The notes beneath the pieces are model-generated. The model worked only from the letters and a program-made list of their open reading frames with translations, was not told where the DNA came from and did not search any database. This document shows positions 1 through 14,709 of a stretch of DNA of 64,000 nucleotides, in pieces. Source of the stretch: an uncultured Pelagibacteraceae bacterium (GTDB lineage Bacteria; Pseudomonadota; Alphaproteobacteria; Pelagibacterales; Pelagibacteraceae); contig CACKFV010000001.1 in NCBI GenBank assembly GCA_902599605.1, forward strand, positions 120,124-184,123, given 5' to 3'. Positions within the stretch are counted from its first letter, which is position 1. Each line of letters begins with the position of its first letter. The position numbers were made by a program, and so were the translations under genes.

Positions 1-291
1 TTAAACGATCCAGAAACCGAGTCTATTTTGATGATTGGTGAAATTGGGGGAACTGCAGAGGAAGAAGCAGCAGAATTTATTAAAAATCATAAAATCAAAA
101 AGCCTATGGTAGGATTTATTGCTGGTATCACAGCACCTCCTGGACGAAGAATGGGACATGCAGGAGCAATAATTTCTGGTGGCAAAGGTGGAGCTTCAGA
201 TAAGATCGATACAATGACAGATGCAGGTATTACAATTGCAGAATCTCCTGCAGAAATGGGAATTACATTAAAAAATAAATTGGGTCTTTAA
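1..291 (+). CDS. sucD: Succinyl-CoA ligase alpha subunit, C-terminal part (5' truncated by window)
   Basis: Frame open from base 1; [15 protein letters not shown] and [21 protein letters not shown] typical of SucD; followed by sucA. Confidence 0.95.
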   Translation, partial: LNDPETESILMIGEIGGTAEEEAAEFIKNHKIKKPMVGFIAGITAPPGRRMGHAGAIISGGKGGASDKIDTMTDAGITIAESPAEMGITLKNKLGL

Positions 292-322
292 TATTTTAAT
301 GTTAATACTATAATAATTGTAA

Positions 323-3181
323 ATGAGCTCTTCAAAAAACTTAGAATTTAAGCAGCAGTCTTTTCTTAATAAATCTAACAGCCAGTTCATAGAAGAAATG
401 TATGTAAGATTTATAGAGAATGATCCAAAATTACCAGATAGTTGGAAAAAATACTTTAGTGATTTAAATGAAGATTTAAATTCAGTTTCAAAAGAAATAT
501 CAGGCCCTTCATGGAGTCCAAAAAAGATATCGATAGATCCAAAAAAAAATAAAAGACTTGAGGAAAATCTAAATGGTTCTGAAAGGGAGAAAATAGACTC
601 TATTAAGGCAATCGCATTGATAAGGGCATATAGAATCAGAGGCCACCTTATAGCAAACCTTGATCCTCTTGGTTTAATGAAAAGAGAATATCTTTATGAA
701 TTACATCCAAATGACTATGGTTTCAAAACTGAGGACTTTGATAGACAAATCTATCTTAATTCATATATGGATGTGGGTTATGCCTCAATAAATGAAATCA
801 TCACTAAATTAAGAAAAGTATATTGCTCATCAATAGGTGCTGAATATATGCATATAACAAACCCAACAGAGAAAGTTTGGTTTAGAGAAAGAATGGAAAA
901 AGAGGAGAACCAAATAAATTTTACTGAAAAAGGAAAAGACGCAATATTAAATAAGATTATACAAGCTGAAGGTTTTGAAAAGTTTTTAGCAAAAAAATAT
1001 GTTGGCACAAAAAGATTTGGTCTTGATGGTGCAGAGTCTTTAATTCCAGCGCTAGAGCAAATTATTAAACGTGGAGGCCAATTAGGAGTAAAAGAAATTA
1101 AAATTGGAATGTCACATAGAGGTAGATTAAATGTTTTAGCAAATGTTCTTCAAAAGTCATATAAAAGAATTTTTAATGAATTTGCTGGTGAGTTTGCTTC
1201 CTCAAGCGAGGACTCTACAGGTGATGTAAAATATCATTTAGGTGCCTCTTCAGATCGAACTTTTGATGGAAACTCTGTACATGTTAGTCTTACAGATAAC
1301 CCTTCTCATTTGGAGGCAGTTAACCCTGTAGTTCTTGGTCAAACTAGAGCAAAACAATATTTTCATAAAGACACAGAAAGAAAAAAAGTAATACCTTTAC
1401 TTATTCACGGGGATGCTGCATTTGCAGGGCAAGGAGTTGTAGCTGAATGTTTTGCGATGTCAGGTTTAAAAGGTCATAACACAGGTGGAACAATTCATAT
1501 AATTGTAAATAACCAAATTGGTTTTACAACTAGCCCAAGGTTTGCCAGATCAAGCCCTTACCCATCTGATTTAGGAAAAATTGTAGAGGCCCCCATTCTT
1601 CATTGCAATGGAGATGATCCAGAGGCAGTTGTTCATTGTGCTAAAATTGCAATTGAGTTTAGACAAAAATTTAACAAAGATGTTGTAATTGACATGATTT
1701 GTTACAGAAGATTCGGTCATAATGAAGGAGACGAACCATCTTTTACTCAGCCTTTAATGTACAAAAAAATAAGATCACATCCATCTACTTTAAATATATA
1801 TGGAAAAAAACTTATTAAAAATAATAGTATAACCGAAGATCAATTCAAAAATAAAGTAAACGACTTTAAAAAACTTTTGGATGATCAATTTAAAACTGCA
1901 AATGATTACAAACCAAAACTGAATTGGTTTGAAGGGACCTGGTCAAGATATCAACCAAAGAAAGGTAAGGATAAAAGAGGACAGACAGGAGTTGATACGA
2001 AAAAATTAAAGAAACTCTCTGCAAAAATAAACTTTTTAAATCCAGAGCTTAATATTCATAAAACTATACAAAAAGTTTTTGAAAATAGAGATAAGTGTGT
2101 ACAAGATGAAAAAAATATTGATTGGGCTAATGCAGAAATTCTAGCATTTGCAACATTACTCGAAGAGGGATTTCCTGTGAGATTAGTTGGTCAAGATAGT
2201 GGTCGTGGCACATTTAGCCAAAGACACTCAGTTTTACGAAATCAAATAGATAACTCAAGATACGTGCCGTTAGATCATGTATCCACAAAGCAGAAAAAAT
2301 TTGAAATTGTTGATAGTTTTTTATCTGAACTAGCAGTGCTTGGATTTGAGTATGGATACAGCTTAGTAGAACCAGAAACCTTAACAATCTGGGAAGCGCA
2401 ATTTGGAGATTTTGCAAACGGAGCTCAAGTTGTAATTGATCAATTCATTGCCTCTGGAGAGAGAAAATGGTTTAGAGCCTCTGGGTTAGTTCTATTGCTT
2501 CCCCATGGTTATGAGGGACAAGGGCCTGAACACTCTTCAGCGAGACTTGAAAGATTTTTGCAACTTTGTGCTCAAGAAAATATGCAAGTGCTTAATTGTA
2601 CAACTCCAGCAAATTACTTTCATGCTCTTAGAAGACAGATTCACAGAGAATTCAGAAAGCCACTTGTCATAATGACTCCAAAATCTTTGTTGAGAAACAA
2701 GTACTGTGTTTCAAACATAGAGGACTTTGACAAAAATAATTCATTTCATAGAGTTCTAGAGGATCAAGCTTTAAATAAAAAGAATAAATTAATTGAATTA
2801 AAAAAACCAAAAAAGATAAGAAAAGTTATTCTTTGCTCTGGAAAAATATATTTTGATCTTTTGGCTGCGAGAGAAAAAGAGAAAATTGACGATGTTGTTT
2901 TTATAAGAATAGAACAACTTTATCCATTCCCAGTAAGGTCTTTGACAAAAGCTATTAAACCATATGTTGAATATGCTAAATTTATTTGGTGCCAAGAAGA
3001 ACCTAAAAATATGGGTGCTTGGTTTTCAGTAAGAGATTATATTCAATGGACTTTGGATAATTTAGGGGTTAAAAAGAAATTAAAGTTTATTGGCAGAAAT
3101 CCTTCAGCTTCACCAGCTACTGGATATGCGAAAAGACATGCAAAACAACAAAAAGAAATTATAGATAAAATTTTAGAATAA
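323..3181 (+). CDS. sucA: 2-oxoglutarate dehydrogenase E1
   Basis: 952 aa; [55 protein letters not shown] motifs. Confidence 0.98.
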   Translation: MSSSKNLEFKQQSFLNKSNSQFIEEMYVRFIENDPKLPDSWKKYFSDLNEDLNSVSKEISGPSWSPKKISIDPKKNKRLEENLNGSEREKIDSIKAIALIRAYRIRGHLIANLDPLGLMKREYLYELHPNDYGFKTEDFDRQIYLNSYMDVGYASINEIITKLRKVYCSSIGAEYMHITNPTEKVWFRERMEKEENQINFTEKGKDAILNKIIQAEGFEKFLAKKYVGTKRFGLDGAESLIPALEQIIKRGGQLGVKEIKIGMSHRGRLNVLANVLQKSYKRIFNEFAGEFASSSEDSTGDVKYHLGASSDRTFDGNSVHVSLTDNPSHLEAVNPVVLGQTRAKQYFHKDTERKKVIPLLIHGDAAFAGQGVVAECFAMSGLKGHNTGGTIHIIVNNQIGFTTSPRFARSSPYPSDLGKIVEAPILHCNGDDPEAVVHCAKIAIEFRQKFNKDVVIDMICYRRFGHNEGDEPSFTQPLMYKKIRSHPSTLNIYGKKLIKNNSITEDQFKNKVNDFKKLLDDQFKTANDYKPKLNWFEGTWSRYQPKKGKDKRGQTGVDTKKLKKLSAKINFLNPELNIHKTIQKVFENRDKCVQDEKNIDWANAEILAFATLLEEGFPVRLVGQDSGRGTFSQRHSVLRNQIDNSRYVPLDHVSTKQKKFEIVDSFLSELAVLGFEYGYSLVEPETLTIWEAQFGDFANGAQVVIDQFIASGERKWFRASGLVLLLPHGYEGQGPEHSSARLERFLQLCAQENMQVLNCTTPANYFHALRRQIHREFRKPLVIMTPKSLLRNKYCVSNIEDFDKNNSFHRVLEDQALNKKNKLIELKKPKKIRKVILCSGKIYFDLLAAREKEKIDDVVFIRIEQLYPFPVRSLTKAIKPYVEYAKFIWCQEEPKNMGAWFSVRDYIQWTLDNLGVKKKLKFIGRNPSASPATGYAKRHAKQQKEIIDKILE

Positions 3182-4488
3182 TGTCAGACAAAATTGTAGT
3201 TCCAGTTTTAGGAGAAAGTATAACAGAAGCAACTGTTGCTAAATGGTTAAAAAATAAAGGTGATAGTGTCGAAGCCGATGAACCTGTTGTTGAACTTGAA
3301 ACTGATAAAGTAAATCTAGAGGTTCCATCCCCCTCAGATGGAGTATTAAGCGAAATAAATGCTCAAAATGGCTCAACGGTTGAGGTAGGAGCCGTTCTTG
3401 GATCAATAATCGGAGGGAGCCCAAAAAAAGATGAAACTGAGAATGAACCTAAAGAAGAGAAAGTAGTACACAACGAAGATAATATCATTAGTTTAAAAAA
3501 AGAAGTTGAAACAAAACTGTTCGATAAGGAAGAAAAAATTTCAGAACCTAATGAAAATACAAGTAAGGAAGTACCATTAGTCCTTACAGAAGAAATATCC
3601 TCTAAAAAAGAGAAACCAAAAAAAACAAAGGATATATCTGTTTCTCCAGCTGTGAGAAAGATTGCTGCAGATAATAAAATTGACTTAAAAAAGATTCAAG
3701 GAACCGGCAGAGGTGGAAGAGTTTCAAAAGGTGATCTATTAAGTTTAATGAACATTAAACCTGGACCTTCTGAACGGAAGATAAAGTTCGGCCAAGAAGA
3801 AAAAATAAAAATGACAAGGCTAAGACTAACAATTGCTAAAAGACTCAAACAAGCTCAAGATAACGCAGCAATGCTTACGACTTTTAATGAAGTTGATATG
3901 AGCGGTATAATTGACATGAGAAAAGAAAATCAAAGTGATTTTCAAGAAAGGTTTGGCATAAAACTAGGTTTTATGTCCTTTTTTGTAAAAGCTTGTATTG
4001 AAAGTTTAAAACTTTTTCCAGCAATTAACGCTGAAATCGAGGGAGAAAATATAATTTATAAGAATTATTATAATATTAGTTTTGCAGTAGGTACTCAAAA
4101 AGGTCTTGTGGTTCCAGTTTTAAAAAATGCAGATGAAATGTCTTTTGCGGACATAGAAAAAAAAATCAAAGAATTGTCAGACAAGGCAAGAGATGGAAAG
4201 ATCACAATTGATGATCTTCAAGGCGGGACATTTACTATAAGTAACGGTGGTGTCTATGGATCAATGTTATCAACACCAATTTTAAATTTACCTCAATCTG
4301 GGGTTTTAGGAATGCACAATATTGTAGAAAGGCCGCATGTGGTAAATGGTGAAATTAAAATCAGACCAATAATGTATATAGCTTTATCATATGATCACAG
4401 AATAATTGATGGGAAAGATGCAGTATCTTTTTTAAAAAATACAAAAGATAACTTGGAAGATCCAAGAAGATTGTTTTTAAATTTATAA
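3181..4488 (+). CDS. sucB: Dihydrolipoamide succinyltransferase E2
   Basis: Lipoyl domain [10 protein letters not shown]3-binding domain, catalytic [12 protein letters not shown]; overlaps sucA stop. Confidence 0.97.
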   Translation: MSDKIVVPVLGESITEATVAKWLKNKGDSVEADEPVVELETDKVNLEVPSPSDGVLSEINAQNGSTVEVGAVLGSIIGGSPKKDETENEPKEEKVVHNEDNIISLKKEVETKLFDKEEKISEPNENTSKEVPLVLTEEISSKKEKPKKTKDISVSPAVRKIAADNKIDLKKIQGTGRGGRVSKGDLLSLMNIKPGPSERKIKFGQEEKIKMTRLRLTIAKRLKQAQDNAAMLTTFNEVDMSGIIDMRKENQSDFQERFGIKLGFMSFFVKACIESLKLFPAINAEIEGENIIYKNYYNISFAVGTQKGLVVPVLKNADEMSFADIEKKIKELSDKARDGKITIDDLQGGTFTISNGGVYGSMLSTPILNLPQSGVLGMHNIVERPHVVNGEIKIRPIMYIALSYDHRIIDGKDAVSFLKNTKDNLEDPRRLFLNL

Positions 4489-4491
4489 TTT

Positions 4492-5892
4492 ATGATAGAA
4501 AAATTTGACTCTGTAGTAATTGGTGGCGGACCAGGTGGATATGTTTGTGCTATAAGATTAGCTCAATTAGGTCAAAAAACTGCTTGTATAGAGGCCAGAG
4601 GTGCTTTGGGTGGAACATGTTTAAACATTGGATGCATTCCCTCAAAAAGCTTATTAAACTTATCTGAGAATTATAAAAAAGCTAAAAATTTCTCTAAACT
4701 TGGAATTGAGACAGGAGATGTAAAACTCAATTTAGATAAGATGATGAAAAATAAAGATAAAGCAGTTTCAATCTTGACCAAAGGCGTTGAATTTCTTTTC
4801 AAAAAAAACAAGGTAACTTACTTGAAGGGTTTTGGTAGTTTTATTTCTGAGAAGAAAATATCGGTAAAAGGCGAAGATGGAAAAAAAAAAGAAATTGAGG
4901 CAAAAAATATTATTATTGCAACTGGATCTGAGGCGATGCCTATGCCTAACGTTGAATTCGACGAAAAAACGATCGTTTCTTCAACTGGTGCATTATCTTT
5001 AAAAGAAGTCCCGAAAAGTCTAGTTGTTGTTGGTGGGGGGTATATAGGTTTAGAAATGGGCTCTGTCTGGTCTAGACTAGGGGCTGAGGTCAATGTAATA
5101 GAATTTTTAGATCACATTACTCCTGGGATGGATAGAGAAATTTCCGATGAGTTTATGAAAATATTGAAGAAACAAAATATAAAATTTCATTTAAATAGGA
5201 AAGTAACTAGCATTAAAAAAACTAACACTGGTGTACAAATTTCAACGTCAGATAAGAATGGAGAAAGTAAAGATTTTAATTGTGACGTATCTCTAATATC
5301 AATTGGAAGAAAACCGTTTACATCCAATTTAAATTTGAGTTCTGCAGGAGTAAAATCAGATGAAAAAGGAAGGATTAAAATTGACAAAAAATTTCAAACT
5401 TCAGCAAAAAATATTTACGCTATTGGAGATGTAATTGATGGACCAATGTTAGCCCACAAAGCAGAAGAGGAAGGGATTGCAGTTGCAGAAATAATTGCAG
5501 GTCAATCTGGTCATGTAAACTACGATTTAATCCCAGGGGTAATTTACACTACTCCTGAGGTAGCAAGTATAGGTTTAACTGAAGAGCAACTTAAAGAAAA
5601 AAACAAGTCTTATAAAATTGGAAAGTTTCCTTTTATGGCCAACTCAAGAGCTAAAGCAATTGATGAGCCTGAAGGATTCGTAAAAATTTTAGCTGATAAA
5701 GATACCGATAAAGTTTTAGGAGTACATATGATAGGACCTCATGTAGGAGAAATGATTGCAGAAATGGCAGTTGCAATGGAGTTTGGAGCAAGCTCTGAGG
5801 ATATCGCACGAACGTGCCATGCTCATCCAACATTCTCTGAGGCAATAAAAGAGGCGGCTTTATCTGTTGAAAAAAGACAAATACATTCTTAA
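4492..5892 (+). CDS. lpdA: Dihydrolipoamide dehydrogenase E3
   Basis: GGTCLNIGCIPSK redox motif, HAHPTFSEA C-terminus. Confidence 0.97.
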   Translation: MIEKFDSVVIGGGPGGYVCAIRLAQLGQKTACIEARGALGGTCLNIGCIPSKSLLNLSENYKKAKNFSKLGIETGDVKLNLDKMMKNKDKAVSILTKGVEFLFKKNKVTYLKGFGSFISEKKISVKGEDGKKKEIEAKNIIIATGSEAMPMPNVEFDEKTIVSSTGALSLKEVPKSLVVVGGGYIGLEMGSVWSRLGAEVNVIEFLDHITPGMDREISDEFMKILKKQNIKFHLNRKVTSIKKTNTGVQISTSDKNGESKDFNCDVSLISIGRKPFTSNLNLSSAGVKSDEKGRIKIDKKFQTSAKNIYAIGDVIDGPMLAHKAEEEGIAVAEIIAGQSGHVNYDLIPGVIYTTPEVASIGLTEEQLKEKNKSYKIGKFPFMANSRAKAIDEPEGFVKILADKDTDKVLGVHMIGPHVGEMIAEMAVAMEFGASSEDIARTCHAHPTFSEAIKEAALSVEKRQIHS

Positions 5893-5909
5893 GATTTTTT
5901 CATTACAAA

Positions 5910-7865
5910 ATGAAAGTACCAGTACTATTACCAAACATTTTCGATCACCCATTTACATACACTTCAAAAGAAAAACTTAAAATTGGCGACTATGTAGAAG
6001 TACCTTTTGGTAAAAAAAAAATGATAGGTATTATCTGGGATGATTTTGAGGAAGGGCCTAAAAAAAAATTTAAAATTAAAGATATTATAAAAAAATTTAC
6101 AAAAGATCCTTTAGAAAATAAAACAATAAAATTTTTAAACTGGTTTTCTGATTATAATATTGTTCCAAAGGGTATGGCGTTAAAGCTTCATCTAGTAAAT
6201 AATTCTTTGGAAGAAGATTATAAAGCAGACACTTACGATCAGTTTAATAAAAAACACCCAACCAAAGATTATAATCTTAGTATCCAGCAAAAAAAAAGTT
6301 TATTAGAAATAGAAAAGGGAGATAAAAATTTTAGAGTTCATGTATTACAAGGGACTACAGGTTCAGGAAAAACTATAGTTTATTTTAATGCAATTAAAAA
6401 AAAACTAAATGAAGGATATCAATCTTTGATTTTACTTCCTGAAATCGGCCTTACAAAAGAATTTGAAAAAAATTTCATTTCTTTTTTTGGTTTTAAACCA
6501 GCTATTTGGCATTCATCAGTTACAAAGAAAAATAAAAAGATAGTTTGGAGTGGTTTGAAATCAGGAAAGATTAAAGTTGTCATAGGGGCTAGGTCGGCTT
6601 TATTTTTACCTTTTAAAAAGTTAGGTCTTATTACAATAGATGAAGAACACGACCAATCCTACAAACAAGATGAGGGTGTAAACTATCATGCTAGAGATAT
6701 GGCAATATCCAGAGCATCATTTGAAAATATACCTATCAATTTGATATCTGCTGTCCCATCTATAGAAACTTATAAAAATATTAAAGGAAAAAAGTTTCAT
6801 TCATCTAGATTAACTGAGCGATTTAGAGATGCAAAGTTGCCAGATTATGAAATTATAAAAATAAAAAAAAGTGAAAAAAAAGGAAAATTTATTTCAGAGG
6901 AATTGATTGAAAAAGTAAAAGATAATTTATCTAGGAATAATCAGGTTTTATTTTTTGTAAATAGAAGAGGTTACTCACCATTTGTATTATGTAAAAATTG
7001 TTTGAAAACTTTTGACTGTCCTTTTTGTTCAATCAATCTTGTTTATCATAAGTTAAGAAACAAAGTTTTATGTCATTATTGTGGTTATTCCACAGAAATG
7101 GAACGAGACTGCTCTTCAAAGGACTCTAAATGTGATTTTAGCTTTAGTGGCCCAGGGGTAGAAAAAATACTTGAAGAAGTTAAAAAGATTTTTCCTGACA
7201 AAAACACTTTAATCTTCTCAAGTGACACCATGAATAAAAAGGACTCATCTTCTAAAATCCAAGAAATAATAGATAATAAGATTAATATTTTAATTGGTAC
7301 TCAACTGATTTCAAAAGGTTTTCATTTTCCTAACCTGAACTGTATAATTGTATTGGATATTGATTATTCTTCTAGAGGTTACGATTTAAGAAGTGCTGAA
7401 AAAACTGTTCAGCTTTACCACCAACTATCAGGCAGAGCCGGTCGAGAAGGAAAGCCTTCAACTGTTTATTTTCAAACAATGAATTTAAACTCAGATTACA
7501 TATCACAAATCGTAAATCCTGATCCTTATATTTTTTTGGATAAAGAATTAATTCTTAGGGAAAAGAATTTATTACCTCCTTTTGAGAGATTTATATCAAT
7601 AATAGTTAGTGCTCAAAATAGCAAAAAATCTGACCAGGCATCATTTGAATTGTCAGAATTTTTAAAAAAAAACCTTAAAGTCAAGATTCTTGGACCGGTA
7701 AATGCTCCAATTTATAAAGTAAGAGGAAATTACAGGAATAGGATTTTATTAAGATCTGCAAAGAATATTTCGGCTCAGAAAAACTTAAAAATGGCTCTTA
7801 AAAGATTTAATATCCCAAAAGGAATAAAACTTTCAGTTGATGTTGATCCAATAAATTTCAATTAA
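5910..7865 (+). CDS. priA: Primosomal protein N' (replication restart helicase)
   Basis: GTTGSGKT Walker A, IDEEHDQSYKQ, Cys-rich insert, QLSGRAGREGKP. Confidence 0.95.
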   Translation: MKVPVLLPNIFDHPFTYTSKEKLKIGDYVEVPFGKKKMIGIIWDDFEEGPKKKFKIKDIIKKFTKDPLENKTIKFLNWFSDYNIVPKGMALKLHLVNNSLEEDYKADTYDQFNKKHPTKDYNLSIQQKKSLLEIEKGDKNFRVHVLQGTTGSGKTIVYFNAIKKKLNEGYQSLILLPEIGLTKEFEKNFISFFGFKPAIWHSSVTKKNKKIVWSGLKSGKIKVVIGARSALFLPFKKLGLITIDEEHDQSYKQDEGVNYHARDMAISRASFENIPINLISAVPSIETYKNIKGKKFHSSRLTERFRDAKLPDYEIIKIKKSEKKGKFISEELIEKVKDNLSRNNQVLFFVNRRGYSPFVLCKNCLKTFDCPFCSINLVYHKLRNKVLCHYCGYSTEMERDCSSKDSKCDFSFSGPGVEKILEEVKKIFPDKNTLIFSSDTMNKKDSSSKIQEIIDNKINILIGTQLISKGFHFPNLNCIIVLDIDYSSRGYDLRSAEKTVQLYHQLSGRAGREGKPSTVYFQTMNLNSDYISQIVNPDPYIFLDKELILREKNLLPPFERFISIIVSAQNSKKSDQASFELSEFLKKNLKVKILGPVNAPIYKVRGNYRNRILLRSAKNISAQKNLKMALKRFNIPKGIKLSVDVDPINFN

Positions 7866-7964
7866 CTGTAATTTTTGTAGCTTTTTTTAAAGCTCTCACT
7901 TGATCGTTACTTGCCTATATGTTAATTAATCTGAAAATTTATCAGCAAAAACAAAGGATCTAAC

Positions 7965-8513
7965 TTGTCTAATTCCCAAACTAAAGCAATAAACAGCTAT
8001 TCTCAGTCTTTGTTTGAGCTTGCGAAAGAGAACAGTGTGTTAGATGAAATCGAGGCTCAAGCAAAGTCCTTATACAGCGTAATTAAAGACTCTCAGGATT
8101 TCTCAACTTTTATAAAAGATCCTACATTCAAACAAGATAAGCAGCTTGAGATTTTTACTGCAATTTTTGAAAAAGTAAAATTGAACAGCTTGTTTATTAA
8201 GTTCATAAAATTTCTTATTCATAAAAGAAGAATATTTTTTTTAAAAAATATTTTGAACGATTTTATCACCTATTGTTCAATTCAAAGAGGAGAAGTTAGA
8301 GCTGAGCTTGTATCTTCGAAAAAATTAGATAACTCTCAGATAGAAAAAATTAAAGAGGAAATGACTAAAGACTTTAATTCAAAAATTAACTTAAGTTATA
8401 AGATCGATGAATCATTACTTGCTGGAGTAAAAATAAAAATTGGAAGTATTATGATTGATAACTCTTTAAAGAATAAATTAACGAAAATGAAAAACTCAAT
8501 GAAGGAAGTATAA
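7965..8513 (+). CDS. atpH: ATP synthase delta subunit (TTG start)
   Basis: 182 aa delta/OSCP family protein at the head of atpHAGDC. Confidence 0.93.
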   Translation: MSNSQTKAINSYSQSLFELAKENSVLDEIEAQAKSLYSVIKDSQDFSTFIKDPTFKQDKQLEIFTAIFEKVKLNSLFIKFIKFLIHKRRIFFLKNILNDFITYCSIQRGEVRAELVSSKKLDNSQIEKIKEEMTKDFNSKINLSYKIDESLLAGVKIKIGSIMIDNSLKNKLTKMKNSMKEV

Positions 8514-10048
8514 TGGATATTAACCCATCAGAAGTAACAAAAATATTAAAAGAACAAATTAAAAAATTTGGAGATAAATCTGAAGTAACAGAAATTGGAC
8601 AAGTTTTATCTGTAGGAGATGGAATAGCAAGAATTTACGGACTCGACAATGTTCAAGCTGGTGAGATGGTAGAATTTGCTGATGGCTCTAAAGGTATGGC
8701 GTTAAACTTAGAAAGCGATAACGTTGGAGTAGTTATTTTTGGTGACGATAGAGCAGTTAAAGAAGGTGATACAGTCAAAAGAACTGGAGCGATTGTTGAC
8801 ACACCAGTTGGAAAAGAATTACTTGGAAGAGTTGTTGATGGATTAGGAAACCCAATAGACGGCAAAGGAGCTTTAGACAAAAGTATAAAACGAAGTAGAG
8901 TCGAGGTGAAAGCACCAGGAATTATTCCAAGAAAATCTGTCAGTGAACCAATGCAAACAGGTTTAAAATCCATTGATAGTTTGGTTCCAATAGGCAGAGG
9001 TCAAAGGGAATTAATTATTGGAGATCGTCAAACAGGAAAAACTGCTGTTGCTATTGATGCGATAATTAATCAAAAAAAAATAAACGAGTCAGGTGATGAA
9101 AAACAAAAACTTTATTGTATTTATGTTGCAATAGGTCAAAAAAGATCAACTGTAAGACAGATAGAGAAAACTTTAGAAGAAGCTGGAGCTATGGAATATA
9201 CAACAATTGTTGCAGCAACAGCTTCAGACGCAGCTCCATTACAATTTTTAGCTCCATACACTGGATGTGCTATGGGTGAATATTTTAGAGACAATGGAAT
9301 GCATGCATTAATTATTTACGACGATCTTTCAAAACAAGCAGTAGCCTACAGACAAATGTCACTTCTTTTAAGACGTCCTCCAGGAAGAGAGGCATATCCA
9401 GGAGACGTTTTTTATTTACATAGTCGATTACTTGAAAGAGCAGCAAAATTAGGTGACGAACATGGCGGAGGATCATTAACTGCTTTACCAATCATTGAAA
9501 CTCAAGCAGGAGACGTATCAGCTTACATACCTACTAACGTAATCTCAATTACTGATGGACAAATATTTTTAGAGACAGAACTATTCAATCAAGGAATAAG
9601 ACCTGCGATTAATGTTGGCTTATCAGTTTCAAGGGTAGGATCTTCTGCTCAAACAAAAGCTATGAAAAAAGTTTCTGGATCTATGAAACTTGAACTTGCT
9701 CAATACAGAGAGATGGCAGCTTTTGCACAGTTTGGATCTGACTTAGATGCGTCAACTCAAAAACTTTTAAATAGAGGAGCAAAATTAACTGAATTATTGA
9801 AACAAAAACAATATTCTCCAATGACAGTAGCTGAGCAAGTTATTTCTGTCTTTTGCGGTGTAAAAGGTCACTTAGACGATATTCAACAAAAAGATATATC
9901 AAAATTTGAGAAAGATATAATTGAGAAATGTAAATCTGAGCAACCAGATTTGATAAATTCAATAATTTCATCAGGAAAACTTGAAGAAGAAAATGAGAAA
10001 AAATTAACAAGCATCATTTTGGATTTAAAGAAAAATTTTGATAAATAA
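8513..10048 (+). CDS. atpA: ATP synthase alpha subunit
   Basis: GDRQTGKTA Walker A, conserved F1-alpha sequence. Confidence 0.99.
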   Translation: MDINPSEVTKILKEQIKKFGDKSEVTEIGQVLSVGDGIARIYGLDNVQAGEMVEFADGSKGMALNLESDNVGVVIFGDDRAVKEGDTVKRTGAIVDTPVGKELLGRVVDGLGNPIDGKGALDKSIKRSRVEVKAPGIIPRKSVSEPMQTGLKSIDSLVPIGRGQRELIIGDRQTGKTAVAIDAIINQKKINESGDEKQKLYCIYVAIGQKRSTVRQIEKTLEEAGAMEYTTIVAATASDAAPLQFLAPYTGCAMGEYFRDNGMHALIIYDDLSKQAVAYRQMSLLLRRPPGREAYPGDVFYLHSRLLERAAKLGDEHGGGSLTALPIIETQAGDVSAYIPTNVISITDGQIFLETELFNQGIRPAINVGLSVSRVGSSAQTKAMKKVSGSMKLELAQYREMAAFAQFGSDLDASTQKLLNRGAKLTELLKQKQYSPMTVAEQVISVFCGVKGHLDDIQQKDISKFEKDIIEKCKSEQPDLINSIISSGKLEEENEKKLTSIILDLKKNFDK

Positions 10049-10050
10049 TT

Positions 10051-12345
<2,295 letters not shown>

Positions 12346-12346
<1 letters not shown>

Positions 12347-12738
12347 TGTCAGATTCGTTTAACTTGGAAATTGTTAATCCAGAAAAATTATTCCTTTCTT
12401 TAGATAATGTATCTGAAGTAGTGGTACCTGCATTTGAAGGTGATATGGGTATTTTGAAAGATCACATATCTATAATTTCATTTTTAAAACCCGGAATAGT
12501 CAAGGTTTTTACAGGCAATGAAGTAAAAGAATTATTTGTTGAAGATGGAATTATAGAATTTAGTGAAAATTCTTTATCAATTCTTACTAGCAGAATTATA
12601 GACGTAAAAGAAATAAAAAAAGACGATTTAAGCTCAATGATTAATGAGGCCAATGAAGCTTTAAAAGATGAAAATTTAGACGACCAAAAAAGATTTTTAG
12701 CAAATCAAAAAATTGATGTTTTGAATAGACTCAATTAG
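12346..12738 (+). CDS. atpC: ATP synthase epsilon subunit
   Basis: Operon position; epsilon N-terminal domain FNLEIVNPEKLFLS...VVPAFEGDMGIL. Confidence 0.95.
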
Positions 12739-12739
12739 A

Positions 12740-13216
12740 TTATTTTAAAATATCCAGCACTTTTTTTTTGACTTCATTATAAACATCTAATTTGAAATCA
12801 ACCACATTTTTCGTTATATCTTCAAGGTTTATCCATTTCCACTCTAAGAACTCAGGCTTTTTGGTTTTTATATTTATTTCGTTATCACTACCTAGAAATC
12901 TCATACAAAACCACTTTTGTATTTGACCTTTGTATTTTCCTTTCCATATAATTCCTAAAAGATTTTGAGGAAGCAGATAAGTTTGAAAACCGTCCAACTC
13001 TTTAATCAATTTAACATTTGTTATACTTGTTTCTTCTTCTAACTCTCTTGTAGCTGCATCAAGATAGTCCTCATTTTCATCAATTCCACCCTGAGGCATT
13101 TGCCAATAATTGTTTGGATTATCTATTCTTTTTGCTACAAAGACTTCGTTACTTTGATTTAGTAAAACAATGCCCACTCCTTTTCTAAGTGGTAACTTTT
13201 TAAACTTTTCGAGCAT
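12740..13216 (-). CDS. rppH: RNA pyrophosphohydrolase (Nudix)
   Basis: MPQGGIDENEDYLDAATRELEEET Nudix box. Confidence 0.93.
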   Translation of the reverse strand: MLEKFKKLPLRKGVGIVLLNQSNEVFVAKRIDNPNNYWQMPQGGIDENEDYLDAATRELEEETSITNVKLIKELDGFQTYLLPQNLLGIIWKGKYKGQIQKWFCMRFLGSDNEINIKTKKPEFLEWKWINLEDITKNVVDFKLDVYNEVKKKVLDILK

Positions 13217-14344
13217 CTATCCTGCTAAAAGTTTACGAGCAAAATCTAATTGATTATCGGTTTCTGTTTCAATTCGAAAATCACTCTCTTCTTCTTCAAT
13301 TGATATATCTGGAGCTACACCAACCTCTGAAATTGATTTTCCTGAGGGTAAATAATATTTTGAAATTGTTAGTCTAATTGCTCCCTCATTTTTAAGAGGA
13401 ATTATTGATTGAACAGAACCTTTACCATATGTACTTTCACCAACCAAAACTGCTCTTTTGTGGTCCTTTAATGCTCCCGCAACTATTTCTGATGCTGATG
13501 CAGACCCATTATTAATTAAAACTACAAGAGTTTTACCATCTATTAAATCTCCACTACTTGCAAACCATTTTCTATTTTCACTTTTTTGTCGGCCCTTAGT
13601 CGATACAATTTCTCCATCCTCAAGAAAAAAATCTGATATTTTAATTGCTTGAGATAATAATCCTCCAGGATTATTTCGTAAGTCAAGGATATAGCTTTCA
13701 ATTTTTTCATCTCTTTTAAATTTTTTAATCTCAGTTTTGATTTGACTACCACTATTTTCATTAAATGACGTCAATCTTAAGTAACCAATTTTTTTATCAT
13801 AAGTCTTTGATTTCACTGATGCGATTTGAATAATTTCTCTTGTAATATTGAATATTAATGATTTCTTTTTCCCAACTCTTCTAACTGTAATTTCAATACT
13901 ACTTCCAACTGGTCCTCTCATTAAATCAACGGCTTCAGTCAATGTCTTTCCTTGTACCTGCGTGTCATTTATTTTCACTATGTAATCACCTGCTTTAACA
14001 CCAGCTTTGTCAGCTGGAGAATTATCTATTGGAGATATTACTTTTACAACCCCTGCTTCCATACCGACTTCGATTCCTAATCCCCCAAATTTACCGCTTG
14101 TTTCAGTTTCCATTTGTTTAAGATCCTCTGGTGATAAATATGCAGAATATGGGTCAAGCGATCTTAAGACGCCATCAATTGCAGCGTCCATTGCTTCAGC
14201 TTGATCTATCTCTTCAACATATTCTTTGTTGACTTTATCAAGTACTTCTCCAAATAAATCTACTTTATCGTAAATGTTATCATTATTTGAAAATGCAAGT
14301 GTAAACGTATGAAAAATTAAAATTACAAAAATAATTATTCTCAT
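13217..14344 (-). CDS. ctpA: C-terminal processing protease with PDZ domain
   Basis: PDZ domain; NNGSASASEIVAGALKDH and YGKGSVQ (Ser/Lys dyad) motifs. Confidence 0.93.
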   Translation of the reverse strand: MRIIIFVILIFHTFTLAFSNNDNIYDKVDLFGEVLDKVNKEYVEEIDQAEAMDAAIDGVLRSLDPYSAYLSPEDLKQMETETSGKFGGLGIEVGMEAGVVKVISPIDNSPADKAGVKAGDYIVKINDTQVQGKTLTEAVDLMRGPVGSSIEITVRRVGKKKSLIFNITREIIQIASVKSKTYDKKIGYLRLTSFNENSGSQIKTEIKKFKRDEKIESYILDLRNNPGGLLSQAIKISDFFLEDGEIVSTKGRQKSENRKWFASSGDLIDGKTLVVLINNGSASASEIVAGALKDHKRAVLVGESTYGKGSVQSIIPLKNEGAIRLTISKYYLPSGKSISEVGVAPDISIEEEESDFRIETETDNQLDFARKLLAG

Positions 14345-14694
14345 TAAACAATAACTTTCTCTTTTGGAATTAACTCAGACCAAATTTTTTCTAATTCATA
14401 AAATTTTCTTTTCTCTGGATTAAAAATATGAACTACAATGTCTATTCCATCTACCAGTTTCCACTCAGCACTATCTTTTCCCTCAATTTTACAATTTTTT
14501 AATCCATTAGTTTTAAACTTTTCCAAAACTTGTTCAGAAAGAGATTGGATATGTCTAGAAGACGTTCCACTTGCAACAATCATATAGTCAGCTATTGAGG
14601 ATTTATCTTTAAGATCTATAGATACTATGTCTAAAGCCTTATTATTATCGAGTGTTTTGATGATGATTTTTTTTAAGTCTAAGTTTTCGGCCAT
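14344..14694 (-). CDS. rsfS: Ribosomal silencing factor
   Basis: SIADYMIVASGTSSRHIQSL; DIVVHIF. Confidence 0.93.
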   Translation of the reverse strand: MAENLDLKKIIIKTLDNNKALDIVSIDLKDKSSIADYMIVASGTSSRHIQSLSEQVLEKFKTNGLKNCKIEGKDSAEWKLVDGIDIVVHIFNPEKRKFYELEKIWSELIPKEKVIV

Positions 14695-14709
14695 TAATTA
14701 TTTACTTTA

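Noticed and set aside
778-1008. Antisense ORFs from the six-frame track (e.g. 778-1008, 8653-8973, 39502-39876, 50288-50632, 57031-57357)
   Set aside because: They lie inside well-supported conserved genes on the other strand and show no recognisable domains; expected by-products of AT-rich coding sequence.
7881-7896. AGCTTT-TTTT-AAAGCT dyad upstream of atpH as a riboregulator or terminator
   Set aside because: Low-complexity A/T-rich stem without a proper U tract; easily chance in this composition.
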